NCBI GenBank assembly: GCA_900074745.1
Contig: LT598468.1
Coordinates: 620,001-684,000 of the forward strand
From: Lachancea mirantina
Lineage: Eukaryota > Ascomycota > Saccharomycetes > Saccharomycetales > Saccharomycetaceae
Direction of reading: 5' to 3'
Length of the DNA stretch: 64,000 bases
Positions 1 to 10,007 of the stretch are shown in pieces. The notes below the pieces were generated by a model, which was given only the letters and a program-made list of their open reading frames with translations, did no database searches and had not been told where the DNA came from. The translations under genes and the position numbers were made by a program. Positions within the stretch are counted from its first letter, which is position 1, and each line of letters opens with the position of its first letter.

Positions 1-867
1 TCTTTCCTGGGCGCCACAACGTCTACCGACGTTCTTGAGCGTAGCTGCAACGAATTGAGCTGGGTTTGGAATCATCATGGACGTGCGCCGAATTTTGGAC
101 ATAGCGCTGGTGACGAGGTATGACAATACAAGCTCAACGTCAACGTTCTGGCTCTTGAGTTCACCGGCAAGAGCAGCGGACCAGCCTTGTAGGAACGCTT
201 TGGATCCTGAGTAAGTGGCCAAGAGTGGTGTGGGCAACAATCCACCGAAAGAGCCCATACTCAAGATGAGACCTCTACAGTGAGACTCACGAGCGGTCTT
301 GACGATCAAGGGAGCCACGACTTGCGTGATTCTCAAAGTAGCAGTAGTGTTGATGGTGATGATGTCGCGCAGTTCTTTTTCTTCGGTTTCCAAGAACGGA
401 ACCGGAATACTGTGACTTTGACCAACGTTGTTTACCAGAATTGTAACGGGCAATCCCTCACAGGTCTCCTGAATAGCCTTGTAGTTGCTCTCGGAGTCGT
501 CAGCGATATCCAAGGCAAGAACGGAAACCTCAATTTTGTATTTCCCGACCAATTCTTCCTTAAGGGCTTCCAACTTGGATAAAGTCCTGGAAATCAAAAC
601 CAAGTTAAATCCACGTTTCGCCAATTGACGCGCGTATTCTTTACCAATCCCATCACTTGCACCGGTAACCACACCGTATTTACCCTTATAGGCTCCATAT
701 TTCTTGAAACTGACACCAGGAAGAACAAACAAATCTGCAATCAAACTCGCAAGACTCAGCACCAAAGTTGTGGCTTTCAAAACACCAAGCGCGAAAACGG
801 ACCATAACAACACATCCGTCACTTTATTTTCTGATCTCAAAGCATTGAATTGTCTAGTAAAACTCAT
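1..867 (-). CDS. IFA38: Very-long-chain 3-ketoacyl-CoA reductase, C-terminus off window
   Basis: The start ATG is at 867 and 289 codons run in frame to the left edge; the family is about 345-350 residues, so roughly the last 60 are missing. Residues 18-50 are a hydrophobic N-terminal segment. A short-chain dehydrogenase fold follows, with the TGASDGIG nucleotide-binding motif (68-75), an NNVG motif and a catalytic Ser...YSGSK set. In S. cerevisiae Ifa38 (YBR159W) is the ER-membrane NADPH-dependent reductase for the second step of very-long-chain fatty-acid elongation; it hands its product to the dehydratase Phs1, also encoded in this window. It lies tandem to LGE1 on the same strand, 238 bases downstream of the LGE1 stop. 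Identity rests on near-collinear sequence and on the neighbour AMN1, as in yeast. Confidence 0.95.
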   Translation of the reverse strand, partial: MSFTRQFNALRSENKVTDVLLWSVFALGVLKATTLVLSLASLIADLFVLPGVSFKKYGAYKGKYGVVTGASDGIGKEYARQLAKRGFNLVLISRTLSKLEALKEELVGKYKIEVSVLALDIADDSESNYKAIQETCEGLPVTILVNNVGQSHSIPVPFLETEEKELRDIITINTTATLRITQVVAPLIVKTARESHCRGLILSMGSFGGLLPTPLLATYSGSKAFLQGWSAALAGELKSQNVDVELVLSYLVTSAMSKIRRTSMMIPNPAQFVAATLKNVGRRCGAQER

Positions 868-1105
868 CTTGATGGTTCCTTGTATTACCTGTTTTTCATC
901 AAGATGGGAATCCAAGTTTTTTAACCGAGTTTTCTTCAGTGAAAGCAGCATGTAAAGATCCCGCCAAAACACCAAAACTTGGCTGACTTATAGAAACCGT
1001 ACAATTACAAATGAGTATTTAAATAGTGACACTGGCATTTACCGTACTCATCGCACTAACCTCGTGGAAACTTTTCTCCCGACTTCTCCCTGTCGGACGA
1101 TTCCG

Positions 1106-1859
1106 TCACATCAGCAACAGCGCATCCAGGTTTTCCTGGGTTAATCGTACATTCAGGATATCCTTTTCACATTGGGTACTCAGAAGTCCCAATTCCAATT
1201 CGCTTTTCCAAAGTTGCAATTTTTGCTCCTCTAGTTTAGCGTCAATGCTGTCGTTTTGCCGGAAAATGTCTCGTACTTTTGAAGTTTCCGGTTCGTTTCC
1301 TATCATGGTTTGATCAAGTCCCGTCAAATAGACGAAAGGCCATTCTGAGAATCTCAGTGGTTTATGCGTCGACGTCGCAACGACAACAGGCGGTTCTATC
1401 GATGAGGACGTGCTTTCTGGTTCATCTCCAGCGGATTTGTGCCGTGATTCTGGCATTGCTTCTGTTCCCTGTGATGCACCGCTAGATTTGCGCTGGCGTG
1501 AGGGGGGTTCATTGTACGGTTGTCTATTTTGCCGCTGATAGTACGCACTTCGCTGGTAGTAGCCTTCGCGGTAGTTGTCTCGGTAATTGTCGCGGTAGCC
1601 CGTGACATTAGAAGCGGGGTCTGGATAACTCTGGTTGAATCGGCTCGAATTGCCTTTGTAACCCCCGCGGCCTCCACGGTACGATTTACCCCTGTAAGAG
1701 CCGCGATAACCGCTGTAATAGTTTCGACTTCCAGGACTGATAATAAAACGGAAATTCGTGTTAGTAGTCGTCAAATTGGGGGGGAATTCGCAAGCGATAA
1801 ATCTCCGAACGCATGTATTTGATACATGTAATCACATACTGCTCACCAGAGTAGTTCAT
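1106..1859 (-). CDS. LGE1: Lge1-like H2B-ubiquitination cofactor, two exons
   Basis: Exon 1 is 1840-1859 and exon 2 is 1106-1736, giving 216 residues. The exon 2 reading frame has no usable ATG at its 5' end. Joining the GTATGT donor to the AG after a TACTAAC branch site supplies a start (MNYSGEH...) in frame. Residues about 7-75 are very rich in Tyr, Arg and Gly (repeated YR, RGG and YRG steps). The C-terminal 55 residues are charged, heptad-like coiled coil. Yeast Lge1 has this same architecture: a sticky Tyr/Arg-rich disordered arm and a coiled coil that joins Bre1, promoting condensates and ubiquitination of histone H2B. Neighbourhood supports it: in S. cerevisiae LGE1 (YPL055C) is divergent from LEE1, which lies just beyond AMN1 here. 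Sequence similarity outside the composition is weak to the eye, so the call leans on architecture and synteny. Confidence 0.8.
1737..1839 (-). other. Spliceosomal intron in LGE1 (103 nt)
   Basis: On the minus strand the donor GTATGT occupies 1839-1834, the branch sequence TACTAAC 1766-1760 (branch A at 1761), and the acceptor ends with AG at 1738-1737, about 24 nt after the branch A. All three signals are textbook for budding yeast. The splice keeps frame: exon 1 is 20 nt and exon 2 begins with the third base of a codon (CA+T, His). To my knowledge S. cerevisiae LGE1 has no intron. Confidence 0.88.
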
Positions 1860-2288
1860 CTGTCGTGTGGTTGTTTAGAAAGTTGTTCTTGTTCTTCAAT
1901 GTAGTGTCTTCTGGTCCATAGAGTTTATCACCAAAGCTTGGAACATCAAGATATTGATCGTCTTGTACGATATCATCACGTGAAATACTTATCACAATAC
2001 ACGAAAGATCATATATTACGAAAATCAGGTGATGTGTACATCAATTGAAGTCACATGGCCTCAACCATAGACTCTTTCATAATTCAACCGGAAACGTTGA
2101 GATTCGCTAGCCTCTATTAACTCTTCGCCTTGCAGATGCCTTTGTATTATCTATAGTATTCCTATAGTATTCAGTGATATCGAGTCTGTCAAGCGCAAGT
2201 GCGTGAATCAGAGCTTTCTGGGTTGTCAAACCAAAATTCATGCTAAACGATTAATTATTCTCTATATGCTAATGTAACTGACCTGGGC
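1860..2288. other. Gap between AMN1 stop and LGE1 start
   Basis: 429 bases with no ORF of note. It must hold the AMN1 3' end and the LGE1 promoter. I see AT-rich stretches but no clear factor site, RNA or repeat. Confidence 0.6.
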
Positions 2289-3812
2289 TCAAAAGTCCTC
2301 ACAATTGACCCATTTAGTGAGATCTGCCAAGATACGGGCTCTGTTTTCGGCATCGAGCCGACCCTTTTCTTCGATCATCAAAAGTTCGATTCGTTCACAG
2401 CCTTCAATCAAGACTGGCACACCCATAGACTTCTTCCAACGTTTGTAAATGATGAAAGGTCTAACCTGGGTGATATTGACAATGTTACGCACTTCCATGA
2501 CCACCAGATGAGGTAAGTAATTGAGTGCCAATAATGCTGGAAGCGAATTATTGGTTAAAAGTCTACAATTGTTGAACGAAAGCCTCGTGATACCTTGGCC
2601 TCTCAGCATAGCGAGCTCCCAAACGCCAGCGTCTGTGATTTCGCAGCCTGCTGCTCCAACGGTCTGAATTTGAGTATGGCGCGCAAGCGCCACAAGCGAG
2701 ACGCTTGTTATACGATGGCCGTTGCGATGTCTACCCAGATTACAGATTTCGAGCTGTGGACAACTAGTCGCGATCGCGACAACGCCGCTATCGCTGACCT
2801 CGTCACACGCACGCAAATCCAGCTCTTTCAATTTAGGCAGAGAGCGTGCAATACTCATGAGGAATTGGTCCGAGACAAACCGGTTTCCCGGTAAAATCAG
2901 TTTTTCCACGTTGCAGGAAATGTGGAAAATGTCGGGAGACAACGCAACCGTCGGACAGATGTAAAGTTCAAACCATTTGAGTTTTTCTGTTGCGACTCTG
3001 GACGCAAGGTCATCTAGATCCTGTTGTGACAATTTGCTCAGCTTATGCAAGATCAGAATGGAAGGCTTAGTCGCAGAGGGACTAGAATCGCGTGGCCAGT
3101 GAGAACTCGACTCCAGGAATTTCCGGAACTTACGGTGATCGTTGAAATGCAATTTTTCGAGCACAATTTGAAGTGCAAGTTCATGCCATAATTTGTTGAC
3201 GAGCATGCAACTATGCAAGTTGCCTGAAACCGGTTGCTCAAACCTCGACTTTTGGCCTGTTTCCGTTTTCAGCTGCGCAACGGTTTGATTCCACAACTGA
3301 AAACCTTTCGTAGTGTCACCGTTGCACTTGAGAACTGCGTGTGCAAGAGACTGAGGTCTTCTACGTAATGGAACTATTTCTTGTGGAAGGGCCATGTCGG
3401 CGTCCAGAAACTTGAGGATTTTAGCGACGATTTCGGGCATGGAAAATATGGCATGTGTGTTGCTGTCAGTAGCATCAACGTGCGTGAAGCCGATGGGCTC
3501 GGGGCTTCGTAGCTTCAGATGCGAGAAAGAGTTTTCGAGTTTTTCGTATTTGAGCGTCGGGACAGCAGCGTCGACTTGCGACGCTGCGTATTTGGAACAA
3601 CCCAAACGTGATCGCCAGCAGCTCAAAACATGTTTGGCGCTGCGAGACGGGGAATGTTCGGTATGAGACTTGACAGGTGTGCGAAATACGTGCAATGAAG
3701 AGAACGTAGAACATTTTTTGGTCGGCCGCGTACTCATGGGCGATCCAGGCTGTTCGATGTGCTCGCGATGTCGCTTAGAAGACGCATCGCCGGCGATGTG
3801 CGAATTCGTCAT
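2289..3812 (-). CDS. AMN1: Amn1-like leucine-rich-repeat antagonist of mitotic exit
   Basis: 507 residues (S. cerevisiae 549). The N-terminal 110 residues are basic and Ser-rich, with proline-directed sites, and look disordered. An F-box-like helix pair lies around the CMLVNKLWHELA stretch. From about residue 270 to 440 come AMN1-type leucine-rich repeats with the pattern LKELDLRACDEVSDSGV and following Cys-rich LRR turns. In yeast Amn1 is made in daughter cells after mitosis, binds Tem1 to switch off the mitotic exit network, and acts with SCF in turnover of Ace2, so it controls daughter-cell separation and clumping. IFA38 lies on the same side as in S. cerevisiae (YBR158W-YBR159W), with LGE1 between. 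The upstream gap shared with LEE1 is unusually long at 2.2 kb. Confidence 0.93.
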   Translation of the reverse strand: MTNSHIAGDASSKRHREHIEQPGSPMSTRPTKKCSTFSSLHVFRTPVKSHTEHSPSRSAKHVLSCWRSRLGCSKYAASQVDAAVPTLKYEKLENSFSHLKLRSPEPIGFTHVDATDSNTHAIFSMPEIVAKILKFLDADMALPQEIVPLRRRPQSLAHAVLKCNGDTTKGFQLWNQTVAQLKTETGQKSRFEQPVSGNLHSCMLVNKLWHELALQIVLEKLHFNDHRKFRKFLESSSHWPRDSSPSATKPSILILHKLSKLSQQDLDDLASRVATEKLKWFELYICPTVALSPDIFHISCNVEKLILPGNRFVSDQFLMSIARSLPKLKELDLRACDEVSDSGVVAIATSCPQLEICNLGRHRNGHRITSVSLVALARHTQIQTVGAAGCEITDAGVWELAMLRGQGITRLSFNNCRLLTNNSLPALLALNYLPHLVVMEVRNIVNITQVRPFIIYKRWKKSMGVPVLIEGCERIELLMIEEKGRLDAENRARILADLTKWVNCEDF

Positions 3813-6010
3813 AGGCCGTGCCCAGCTCGGGGATATAGTAAGGAACGGACGTCAAACGCGGGCGTAGGTGGCGTTGACAATAGAACGAGCCTGTGCTTGT
3901 TGCACTGCTCTTCTTATATGAAGGCTCTGGCACCCAGACAAAGCTGAAACGGAGCTTCTGTTCTTGAGCTTCTGAAACGACGCTTATAAAACGTTTGGAT
4001 GCTCAACCTTAAATGACCCTCAGCGGAAACTTCGCTGTGGGCTCCTTCGGGATTCGCCCGTTTCGTGTGTTTCAGGCTGCTGCTCTGACACCAATCGGCT
4101 TGGAAACGCGGACCGGGGGAAAAGGGACGACCGTTCTCACGGTTCCACTGCCGGGTTATATAGGCCAGAGTCGCATCGTTTGTGCTGGAATTCCGCCTGC
4201 CGACTTGTCCATACCAGCATCTGCAACGTCGCGGCCTGTTTATCCGACTCATTTACCGTCCTGTTTCCAGTGTCAACGCTGCTCTGGGAGTGCTTGCCGA
4301 GCCATGCAGACCGTAAATTCCAGCGGCAGCCAGCGAAGTGCCTTGCAGCAGATGCGCGTTGGCATGGTGAACCTCGCATGGATCGCCGCATGATAACGCT
4401 TCTGCCCAATCACACCCCTGCACAAAACTATACATCTAAAAACTTCCAAAAGGAGCTAAATACTAAAAACCCGCCGAGCCGCCGCGGCCCAGCCTTGCAT
4501 TTCCATGTCACTGATGAGGAATGGAACGTTGTTCGTTTTCCCCGAGTGGCTGGTATTTTGCTTGGTTTTGTGTTTCTGTGTTTGTTTTGGGTTTTTTTCC
4601 AGTTGAGGGCTCGTAGAGGATTATCTTCCTTTGTTTATCTAGTAGCCAGCACGCTACGGATACTCACTTTCTACTCAGTCACTGTATACGCCCGCAGTGA
4701 CATTTGGCACAAAACTGTTAGCCATAACGCCTTATTCCACAGACCGCCCTCGCAGCCCAAAATATGCGTAGGGTACACGCTGGACTTAATAACTTGTAAT
4801 AGAAAGAATCACAGCGGTGATTCTCCGTGGGCTACAAGCTGCTCGCTAAATTCTCACTTAGTACACAAAAAGCTTAATAATTCCGCGGTACCCATAAACG
4901 TCATTTTTTACAGCAGGGCTCTATTGTACTCTACACGCGGAATTCTATACACCTCTAAGATATACTACTGCCAGAATTTAAGGTTGGTTTCTTGATGTAG
5001 CCAATTAGCACTATAGGCGCAGCCATTCACGAGCGCCACACCAGTACAAAGTGACATCGCGCGGAAAAACTGGAAAAACTCGGTACCCTCGGAATGCAAG
5101 AAGCTTGCCTGGGAGAGTGCCTACAAGCTACCGACACGTGAGGATCGCGCACTTGCAGCGTGCCTTACATTAGGGCTCCACAGATCAAGAAAAAAAGAAA
5201 CTGTTGCCATTGCATGTCAGTGGCAGATCAAGCTGTAGCGCGTCTCCATAGGCAACCACACGCGCAGAGCCGAGGGTTGCATTCGGTATACCTGCAGAGA
5301 AGCGCGACAACAGCGGGGCACCGAAGAATCTACCGCTCACGGAACGGACGACAATTCGGCGAAATCAAAGCGCTTGAGACACATGGTTATCCATAAAGGT
5401 ACTAGCGTAAAGCGCGCATGCCCGGATCCCGCTGCCCCTCACAGCTCTTACCACCTTGGATCTTCGGCACAGGCGGTACATCTACGAGTCCCCTGAATAA
5501 GCACAGTAGGAACAAAGCTATTTAGGCCACCTACTCACTCTGGGAAGAACACCGCTCGCTTTGCTTCTGCAAAACCTGCTCCTTTGGTTTGTTCTTGGTC
5601 TTCGTTCTTTGCGTGCGTTTTTAAATCATTTAGCACGGGAGATTGTACTGATAAAGATCATCGGTTCGCTTATATAATGCGATAACGGTTCTGGATCGAC
5701 TCTTTCGTACACAGCGACCCCCCTTGCCCCTTCGAAGCCTGGGCTCGACGACGGAGACACCGAAGAGATCAAGACCCACCACACCCCCCAGAGCGTCAGT
5801 ACCGGATCGTAAAAGCCAGAGCGTTGTTGGCGACCGACCGATTTCATACAAGCAATAAAAGTGGTCACGATCTGCAGCTTGAGCTCACAAACGTCCCGAG
5901 AAGCTAAAGGAATCGCGCAAGAAAAGGGGCGATTCCCGAATCAAAAGTGGTTAAATCTTTAAATCGAAGCGAACAGACAAACCGACGAGTGTGGAGTAGC
6001 AACCGGTGTG
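3813..6010. promoter_or_regulatory. 2.2-kb divergent control region between AMN1 and LEE1
   Basis: No convincing gene. Open frames here lack family resemblance, and the longest (about 4180-4995) opens with TTG. The stretch is GC-richer than most gaps in the window. Visible items: a perfect 8-bp hairpin with a 4-base loop (4805-4824); two Ace2/Swi5-type ACCAGC words (4213-4218 forward, 4549-4554 reverse), of interest because yeast AMN1 is Ace2-regulated; TATA-like words at 4157-4162 (for AMN1) and 5671-5677 (for LEE1). The sites are single words, so their function is an inference. An unannotated RNA could be hidden here. Confidence 0.4.
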
Positions 6011-7330
6011 ATGGGGTCGTCCAAAAGTAAATCTCCGAGCAAACAGTTCGTCTTCCACGGTGGCACGACGCCAATGGCTACGTCGACGGGGACAGCGACA
6101 TCCGGTCGAAACAAGTCCCGGGGTCAACAGCAACAGCAGCAGCCGCAGCAGTCCGATTTCAAGACCCGCAAACCACGCGAGGGTAAAGCCGGTAGCCAAG
6201 ATCCCGGATTCAGTTCGCAACAGCAGAAAACCATTATCGAGCATCTTTTGATCACGAAAAATTCTGCTTCTCACAAGAATTATTCGCATGTTCCTTGCAA
6301 ATTTTTCCGGCAAGGTACGTGCCAGGCTGGTGACTCGTGTCCGTTTTCGCATTCTTTGAATGTGTCGACTGCGGACCAGACGCCCTGTAAGTATTTCCGT
6401 CGTGGGAACTGTCGTTTTGGCAGTAAATGTGCCAACGCACATATCTTGCCAGACGGAACTCGTGTGAACCCACCGAAACAGATGTACCATCACCATGCTC
6501 CCCGTGCGGGTGACGCTGGTACCGCTGCATCGGTACCCATTCCCTTGACCCCAACGGCTCCTCCAAGACATGTTTACCCCAGCAATTACCATCAAATCGC
6601 GACGCCCAGCTACCAAAACTCTCTAGAAAGCCCCTTTGTGCCCCTCGCTTCTGCGCGCGTCACTTCCGGGTCTAGGAATTTTTCCGCAGGCTCGGATCTG
6701 CCCTTAGCAGACCATTTCAGTGGAACCTGGAACGATATGGACTCAGAACATGCGATCGACGACTGCGACGGCGAGGAATTTTTACCAGGTGAGTTGTCGG
6801 AGTTGCTTACCCCATCAGAACTCAAACGTCGTCATTCTAGGTCTTCTTTCACTGGTAAGTTTGGCGGATTTGGAGAAAACGGAAGTCTGCCTTCTACGTC
6901 TAGCACTTTATTGGGATCAATGGCAGATTCCTACTTGGCACCTGCTCCTTTGCCTAGTGCGTCACAACAGCGTACCGCTTCGGGAGTCTCGTACGCGTCC
7001 ACCAACTACTCTCCTACCAACGCGCAAGTTTTCACATTGCCAACTTTGAATTACACGTACCAACAGGAACAGCGAGATATCATGAACGGGGCGATGTGGA
7101 CCACGGACCCGGCAACGACAGCGTCTACACAGGTACAGAAAACGACCCAGCGGGCTTTGTTCAGGCTCGAGGAGGATTTGCAGAATTTGAAACTTCTGGA
7201 CGACAACAGGGGGGGTTCTGATCCAGCAGATATCGCGGCTGCCGCCGCGCTTACGGGATACCAAGTCGACGATGCTGGCCATCACGACACACAATTCATA
7301 TTAGACGATCTCCAGGGGGAGATCTGGTAG
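6011..7330 (+). CDS. LEE1: Lee1-like tandem CCCH zinc-finger protein
   Basis: The first ATG is at 6011 (an upstream in-frame GTG was ignored); 439 residues against about 300 in S. cerevisiae. Two CX7CX5CX3H fingers stand at residues 96-114 and 126-144, each with the CK(F/Y)FRxGxC core. They follow a Gln-rich low-complexity segment (39-47). The rest is Ser/Thr/Pro-rich and looks disordered, with an acidic patch near 245 and a C-terminal leucine-rich helix. CCCH tandem fingers normally bind RNA; the cellular role of yeast Lee1 is not established. Position next to LGE1 and AMN1 matches the merged YPL054W/YBR158W neighbourhood. The extra length lies in the low-complexity tail. Confidence 0.85.
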   Translation: MGSSKSKSPSKQFVFHGGTTPMATSTGTATSGRNKSRGQQQQQQPQQSDFKTRKPREGKAGSQDPGFSSQQQKTIIEHLLITKNSASHKNYSHVPCKFFRQGTCQAGDSCPFSHSLNVSTADQTPCKYFRRGNCRFGSKCANAHILPDGTRVNPPKQMYHHHAPRAGDAGTAASVPIPLTPTAPPRHVYPSNYHQIATPSYQNSLESPFVPLASARVTSGSRNFSAGSDLPLADHFSGTWNDMDSEHAIDDCDGEEFLPGELSELLTPSELKRRHSRSSFTGKFGGFGENGSLPSTSSTLLGSMADSYLAPAPLPSASQQRTASGVSYASTNYSPTNAQVFTLPTLNYTYQQEQRDIMNGAMWTTDPATTASTQVQKTTQRALFRLEEDLQNLKLLDDNRGGSDPADIAAAAALTGYQVDDAGHHDTQFILDDLQGEIW

Positions 7331-9060
7331 AATACACTTTCGGAATTGGAGCTCCCGGTGGGTTCACATCAAATACTGACAATATTGAAAAAAAATTCAG
7401 CTACGGGACAAAAATACAAATAAAAAATGCAGGGAGACGTTTGTGGAGTGGGTCCGACGCTCCCTGCCCCTGGACAATTATGGTTTAATTTGCTTTTCTC
7501 ATACTTTTTGAAAACATTCTCTTTTTTATCAAGGGCCTGGGTGCCCTCCCGGGCGCCTCTTAGCGTCCCACGTTTATACATCTGATCGGGTTCGAGCGTT
7601 TCGTTCAATACTTTTACGTAACTCGGAAAAGTCTTATCAATATCGGTACATCGGCGCCGACGACGACGAGAACAACCTCTTGAAGGTATCGTCGCTTGCG
7701 GCCAGTCAGCGGTTTCTTGTTACCCGCACTGGAGACGCACGTCGAGAGTGCTCTTGGATCCCGGCCGTTTCGTAGGAAACTACTTGAAGTAGACGACTAC
7801 AAGACGTAAATACGACGACCTCTGCCGCGTGAACAGACGCCAGATCCACTGATACATCAGGTTGGTTGATGGAAACCATGTCTATCCGTCAGCATGATAA
7901 ATTTCAAGCAGCAGACTGCAAAATCCAAATCCGTGCAAAGAGACAGGGTTCCTCCGACTCGCGCCCCAGTGCTCATGCTTAGCTCGCCCAATTGTAATCC
8001 GCCAGGACCTTAACAGGTAGCAGCGGCAACCGCAGCAGCAACCGCAGTGCTCCAAATGGCTTGGCAAAAACGACGCCGAGGTCACGTGATCCAGCACTCT
8101 TTTCCCGTTTGTTTCCGATTTGTTTCGCACTTCCAGTGTTTCTACAACGCATGCTCAGAAACAGAATTCGAAATTTTGCGTCCTCTCCTCGTTTTTGACG
8201 ATACGTACTTTTATCTCGCCCGTTACTCCGTTTGCACGTGTCAGAGGATCCGCACGTGCCTGGGGTTCTGTTCCGGCGCGATCTTCCATTTGGCCTGCTG
8301 TCATGCCCGATCACCTAAGCGAGCTGCCTTGCCAACTGCCCGTGCAAAACAACTATAAAGCGCAAATTCCGTTTTTCCTCGGTACTTGTACCCGCAGCCC
8401 CGCAGCGCCGCTATTCTCTACTGGTAACCCTCCATTTGGGTTTACAACAACTCTGGAGAACTGTTCCTGCGTGGTGCCCGCGCGGTGCCCGCCTGGCGCC
8501 TGCTGGCTAATGTCACACTGCCGGGTCTAAAGAACCCTTTGCAGCAGCCTCATGTTTCAGCCGTTTTTCGTGCATGGCTACTCTGCATGAATGCATGCAC
8601 TACGTGCCTACAGGCAAGGATCTGCGTTTGTGATAATTGACTGGCATTGTTCTAAGCTGCAATCTAAGTAATTAGGCTGGAAATCAACCATTTGACTCTC
8701 GTTATTGACAACGTCTGGAACAGCTGCCGTCTGAAAACGGCCGCGCCCAACTGTGGACCCTCGGATTTTCGGGTGCCTGAAAGGTTGTGGAGTCAATATC
8801 TCAGTAGTAGTTTAGCAAGTTGTATAAGTAAAGGTGCATGATAGTGGGGGATTAACGTGGTAGTAAGCGGGACACTCTAACAGCAGCAGCGGCGTTGCAA
8901 CAGGGGCCAATTTTTGCACAGTGCACTTAAAGTTGAAGCTCCGAAGCTGATCAAGCGACATCGGAAGATCGATAAGGCTCCTGTAGGATATAAATTAGAA
9001 CCAAGTCTCGGCAACTGAGATTGAGGGCCGACTGTATCAGTTTGGTTGTAATAAGTCAGT
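7331..9060. promoter_or_regulatory. 1.7-kb gap between LEE1 and the probable ICS2
   Basis: No gene is supportable. The gap carries a Reb1-type TTACCCG word (7720-7726), a run of alternating GTAG and CTAC four-mers able to form small hairpins (7772-7800), a 10-bp palindrome (7651-7660), and three CACGTG E-boxes within 180 bases (8083-8088, 8235-8240, 8253-8258), the core recognised by Cbf1/Pho4-type factors. TATA-like words sit at 8354-8359 and at 8989-8994, the latter about 70 bases before the next ATG. A non-coding transcript or a long 5' leader is possible but unproven. Confidence 0.4.
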
Positions 9061-9984
9061 ATGCGGGATCCACAGCACCAGGGCTTGGCCCAGCACACCA
9101 CGCGTACACCCGACACACCGCACGCACCACATAAGGCCCAACGGCTCGAAGGACTTGGATACCCACGGTATCCACGGTTCAATAATCCTTGGAACGTCGC
9201 AAGCGACGCGGGCACCGCTAGCGGCACTAGCGGTGCCTACAGTGGTCCAGAACGGTTTGAGCGTAAAGCGCATTATACATGGCGCAGAGGTGGTGGTGGG
9301 CCTGTGGGTCCAGCTGACGCCAGGGCCGTGAGCGCGGGGTCTGCTGGATCTGCCAGTTCGATGGGTTCAACCAGCAGTTTTACGCTGGACAGTCCGAAGA
9401 CGTCAGCTCCTGCATCGCCTTCGACTCCTAGACAATCGCATCGTCGCACCAGTGCCATTTCGTTCGAAGGTTCGTACCCGGACTTCCACGATCCTTCGCG
9501 TGTTAGAGCGTTCAGTGATCGCGACAACGATCGCCACGGCGACGGCGACGGCGACGGACTGCCGCCAGAATCCGTCATTGCTGATACGTCGCGCCAGATC
9601 CGTAGAAACTCGGACATCAATTTCCAGAAACACATGATGGTCAGTCGCATCTGTCGGCCCGACAAGAATTACCCAGTTTTTGCGGGTTTCCCCGAGCTCA
9701 ACGACACATTACCGACCCCGATCGATTTGAATGCTACGCATTCAAGTGCATTACCACATCCACAAGTTTGTACGGCTCCCAGAAGTTTTCCCAGCCGGCG
9801 CACATCGATGCCACAGCTTCGAAGAGCAACTTTGCCCACACCCATCGAAGTAGAGACGGACCATGCCTGTCAAAATCAGACCCATGGAGCTGACGAATCA
9901 AAATTGCTTAGCTTGAAGGAGTTCCTCAGTGGGGTTGAACCCCCTGATATCGAGGCAGCTGCTGGATCAGAAAAACGCTTGTGA
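9061..9984 (+). CDS. ICS2: Disordered basic/Ser-rich protein, probable Ics2 by position
   Basis: 307 residues with no domain I recognise. The N-terminus is His/Pro-rich. The middle has Ser/Thr-Pro clusters and RRNSD-type and RRTS-type sites that resemble basophilic-kinase targets, a short Asp/Gly repeat near residue 160, and a conserved-looking core around INFQKHMMVSRICRPDKNYP followed by two LPTPI(D/E) repeats. Placement fits ICS2 (YBR157C): it lies on the AMN1 side of SLI15, on the same strand as SLI15 and opposite to AMN1, as in S. cerevisiae. SSY1 is inserted between it and SLI15. Yeast ICS2 is named for copper sensitivity and has no known biochemical role. The name rests on synteny only. 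It ends 23 bases from the convergent SSY1 stop. Confidence 0.6.
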   Translation: MRDPQHQGLAQHTTRTPDTPHAPHKAQRLEGLGYPRYPRFNNPWNVASDAGTASGTSGAYSGPERFERKAHYTWRRGGGGPVGPADARAVSAGSAGSASSMGSTSSFTLDSPKTSAPASPSTPRQSHRRTSAISFEGSYPDFHDPSRVRAFSDRDNDRHGDGDGDGLPPESVIADTSRQIRRNSDINFQKHMMVSRICRPDKNYPVFAGFPELNDTLPTPIDLNATHSSALPHPQVCTAPRSFPSRRTSMPQLRRATLPTPIEVETDHACQNQTHGADESKLLSLKEFLSGVEPPDIEAAAGSEKRL

Positions 9985-10007
9985 AACAATATTCCCCATC
10001 CCATTTA

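Noticed and set aside
1106-1774. Unspliced LGE1 frame starting at a TTG
   Set aside because: Replaced by the spliced model, because the first residues are the intron's branch-point region in translation.
4180-4995. 271-codon open frame in the AMN1-LEE1 gap
   Set aside because: Begins with TTG, composition is random (Cys, His and Trp scattered), and it has no family resemblance; treated as chance in a GC-rich stretch.
8120-8530. 136-codon ATG frame between LEE1 and ICS2
   Set aside because: No domain, erratic composition, overlaps E-boxes and a TATA word, and another frame overlaps it.
9273-9665. 130-codon minus frame opposite the probable ICS2
   Set aside because: Antisense shadow produced by biased codons; the plus frame has the syntenic position and a promoter.
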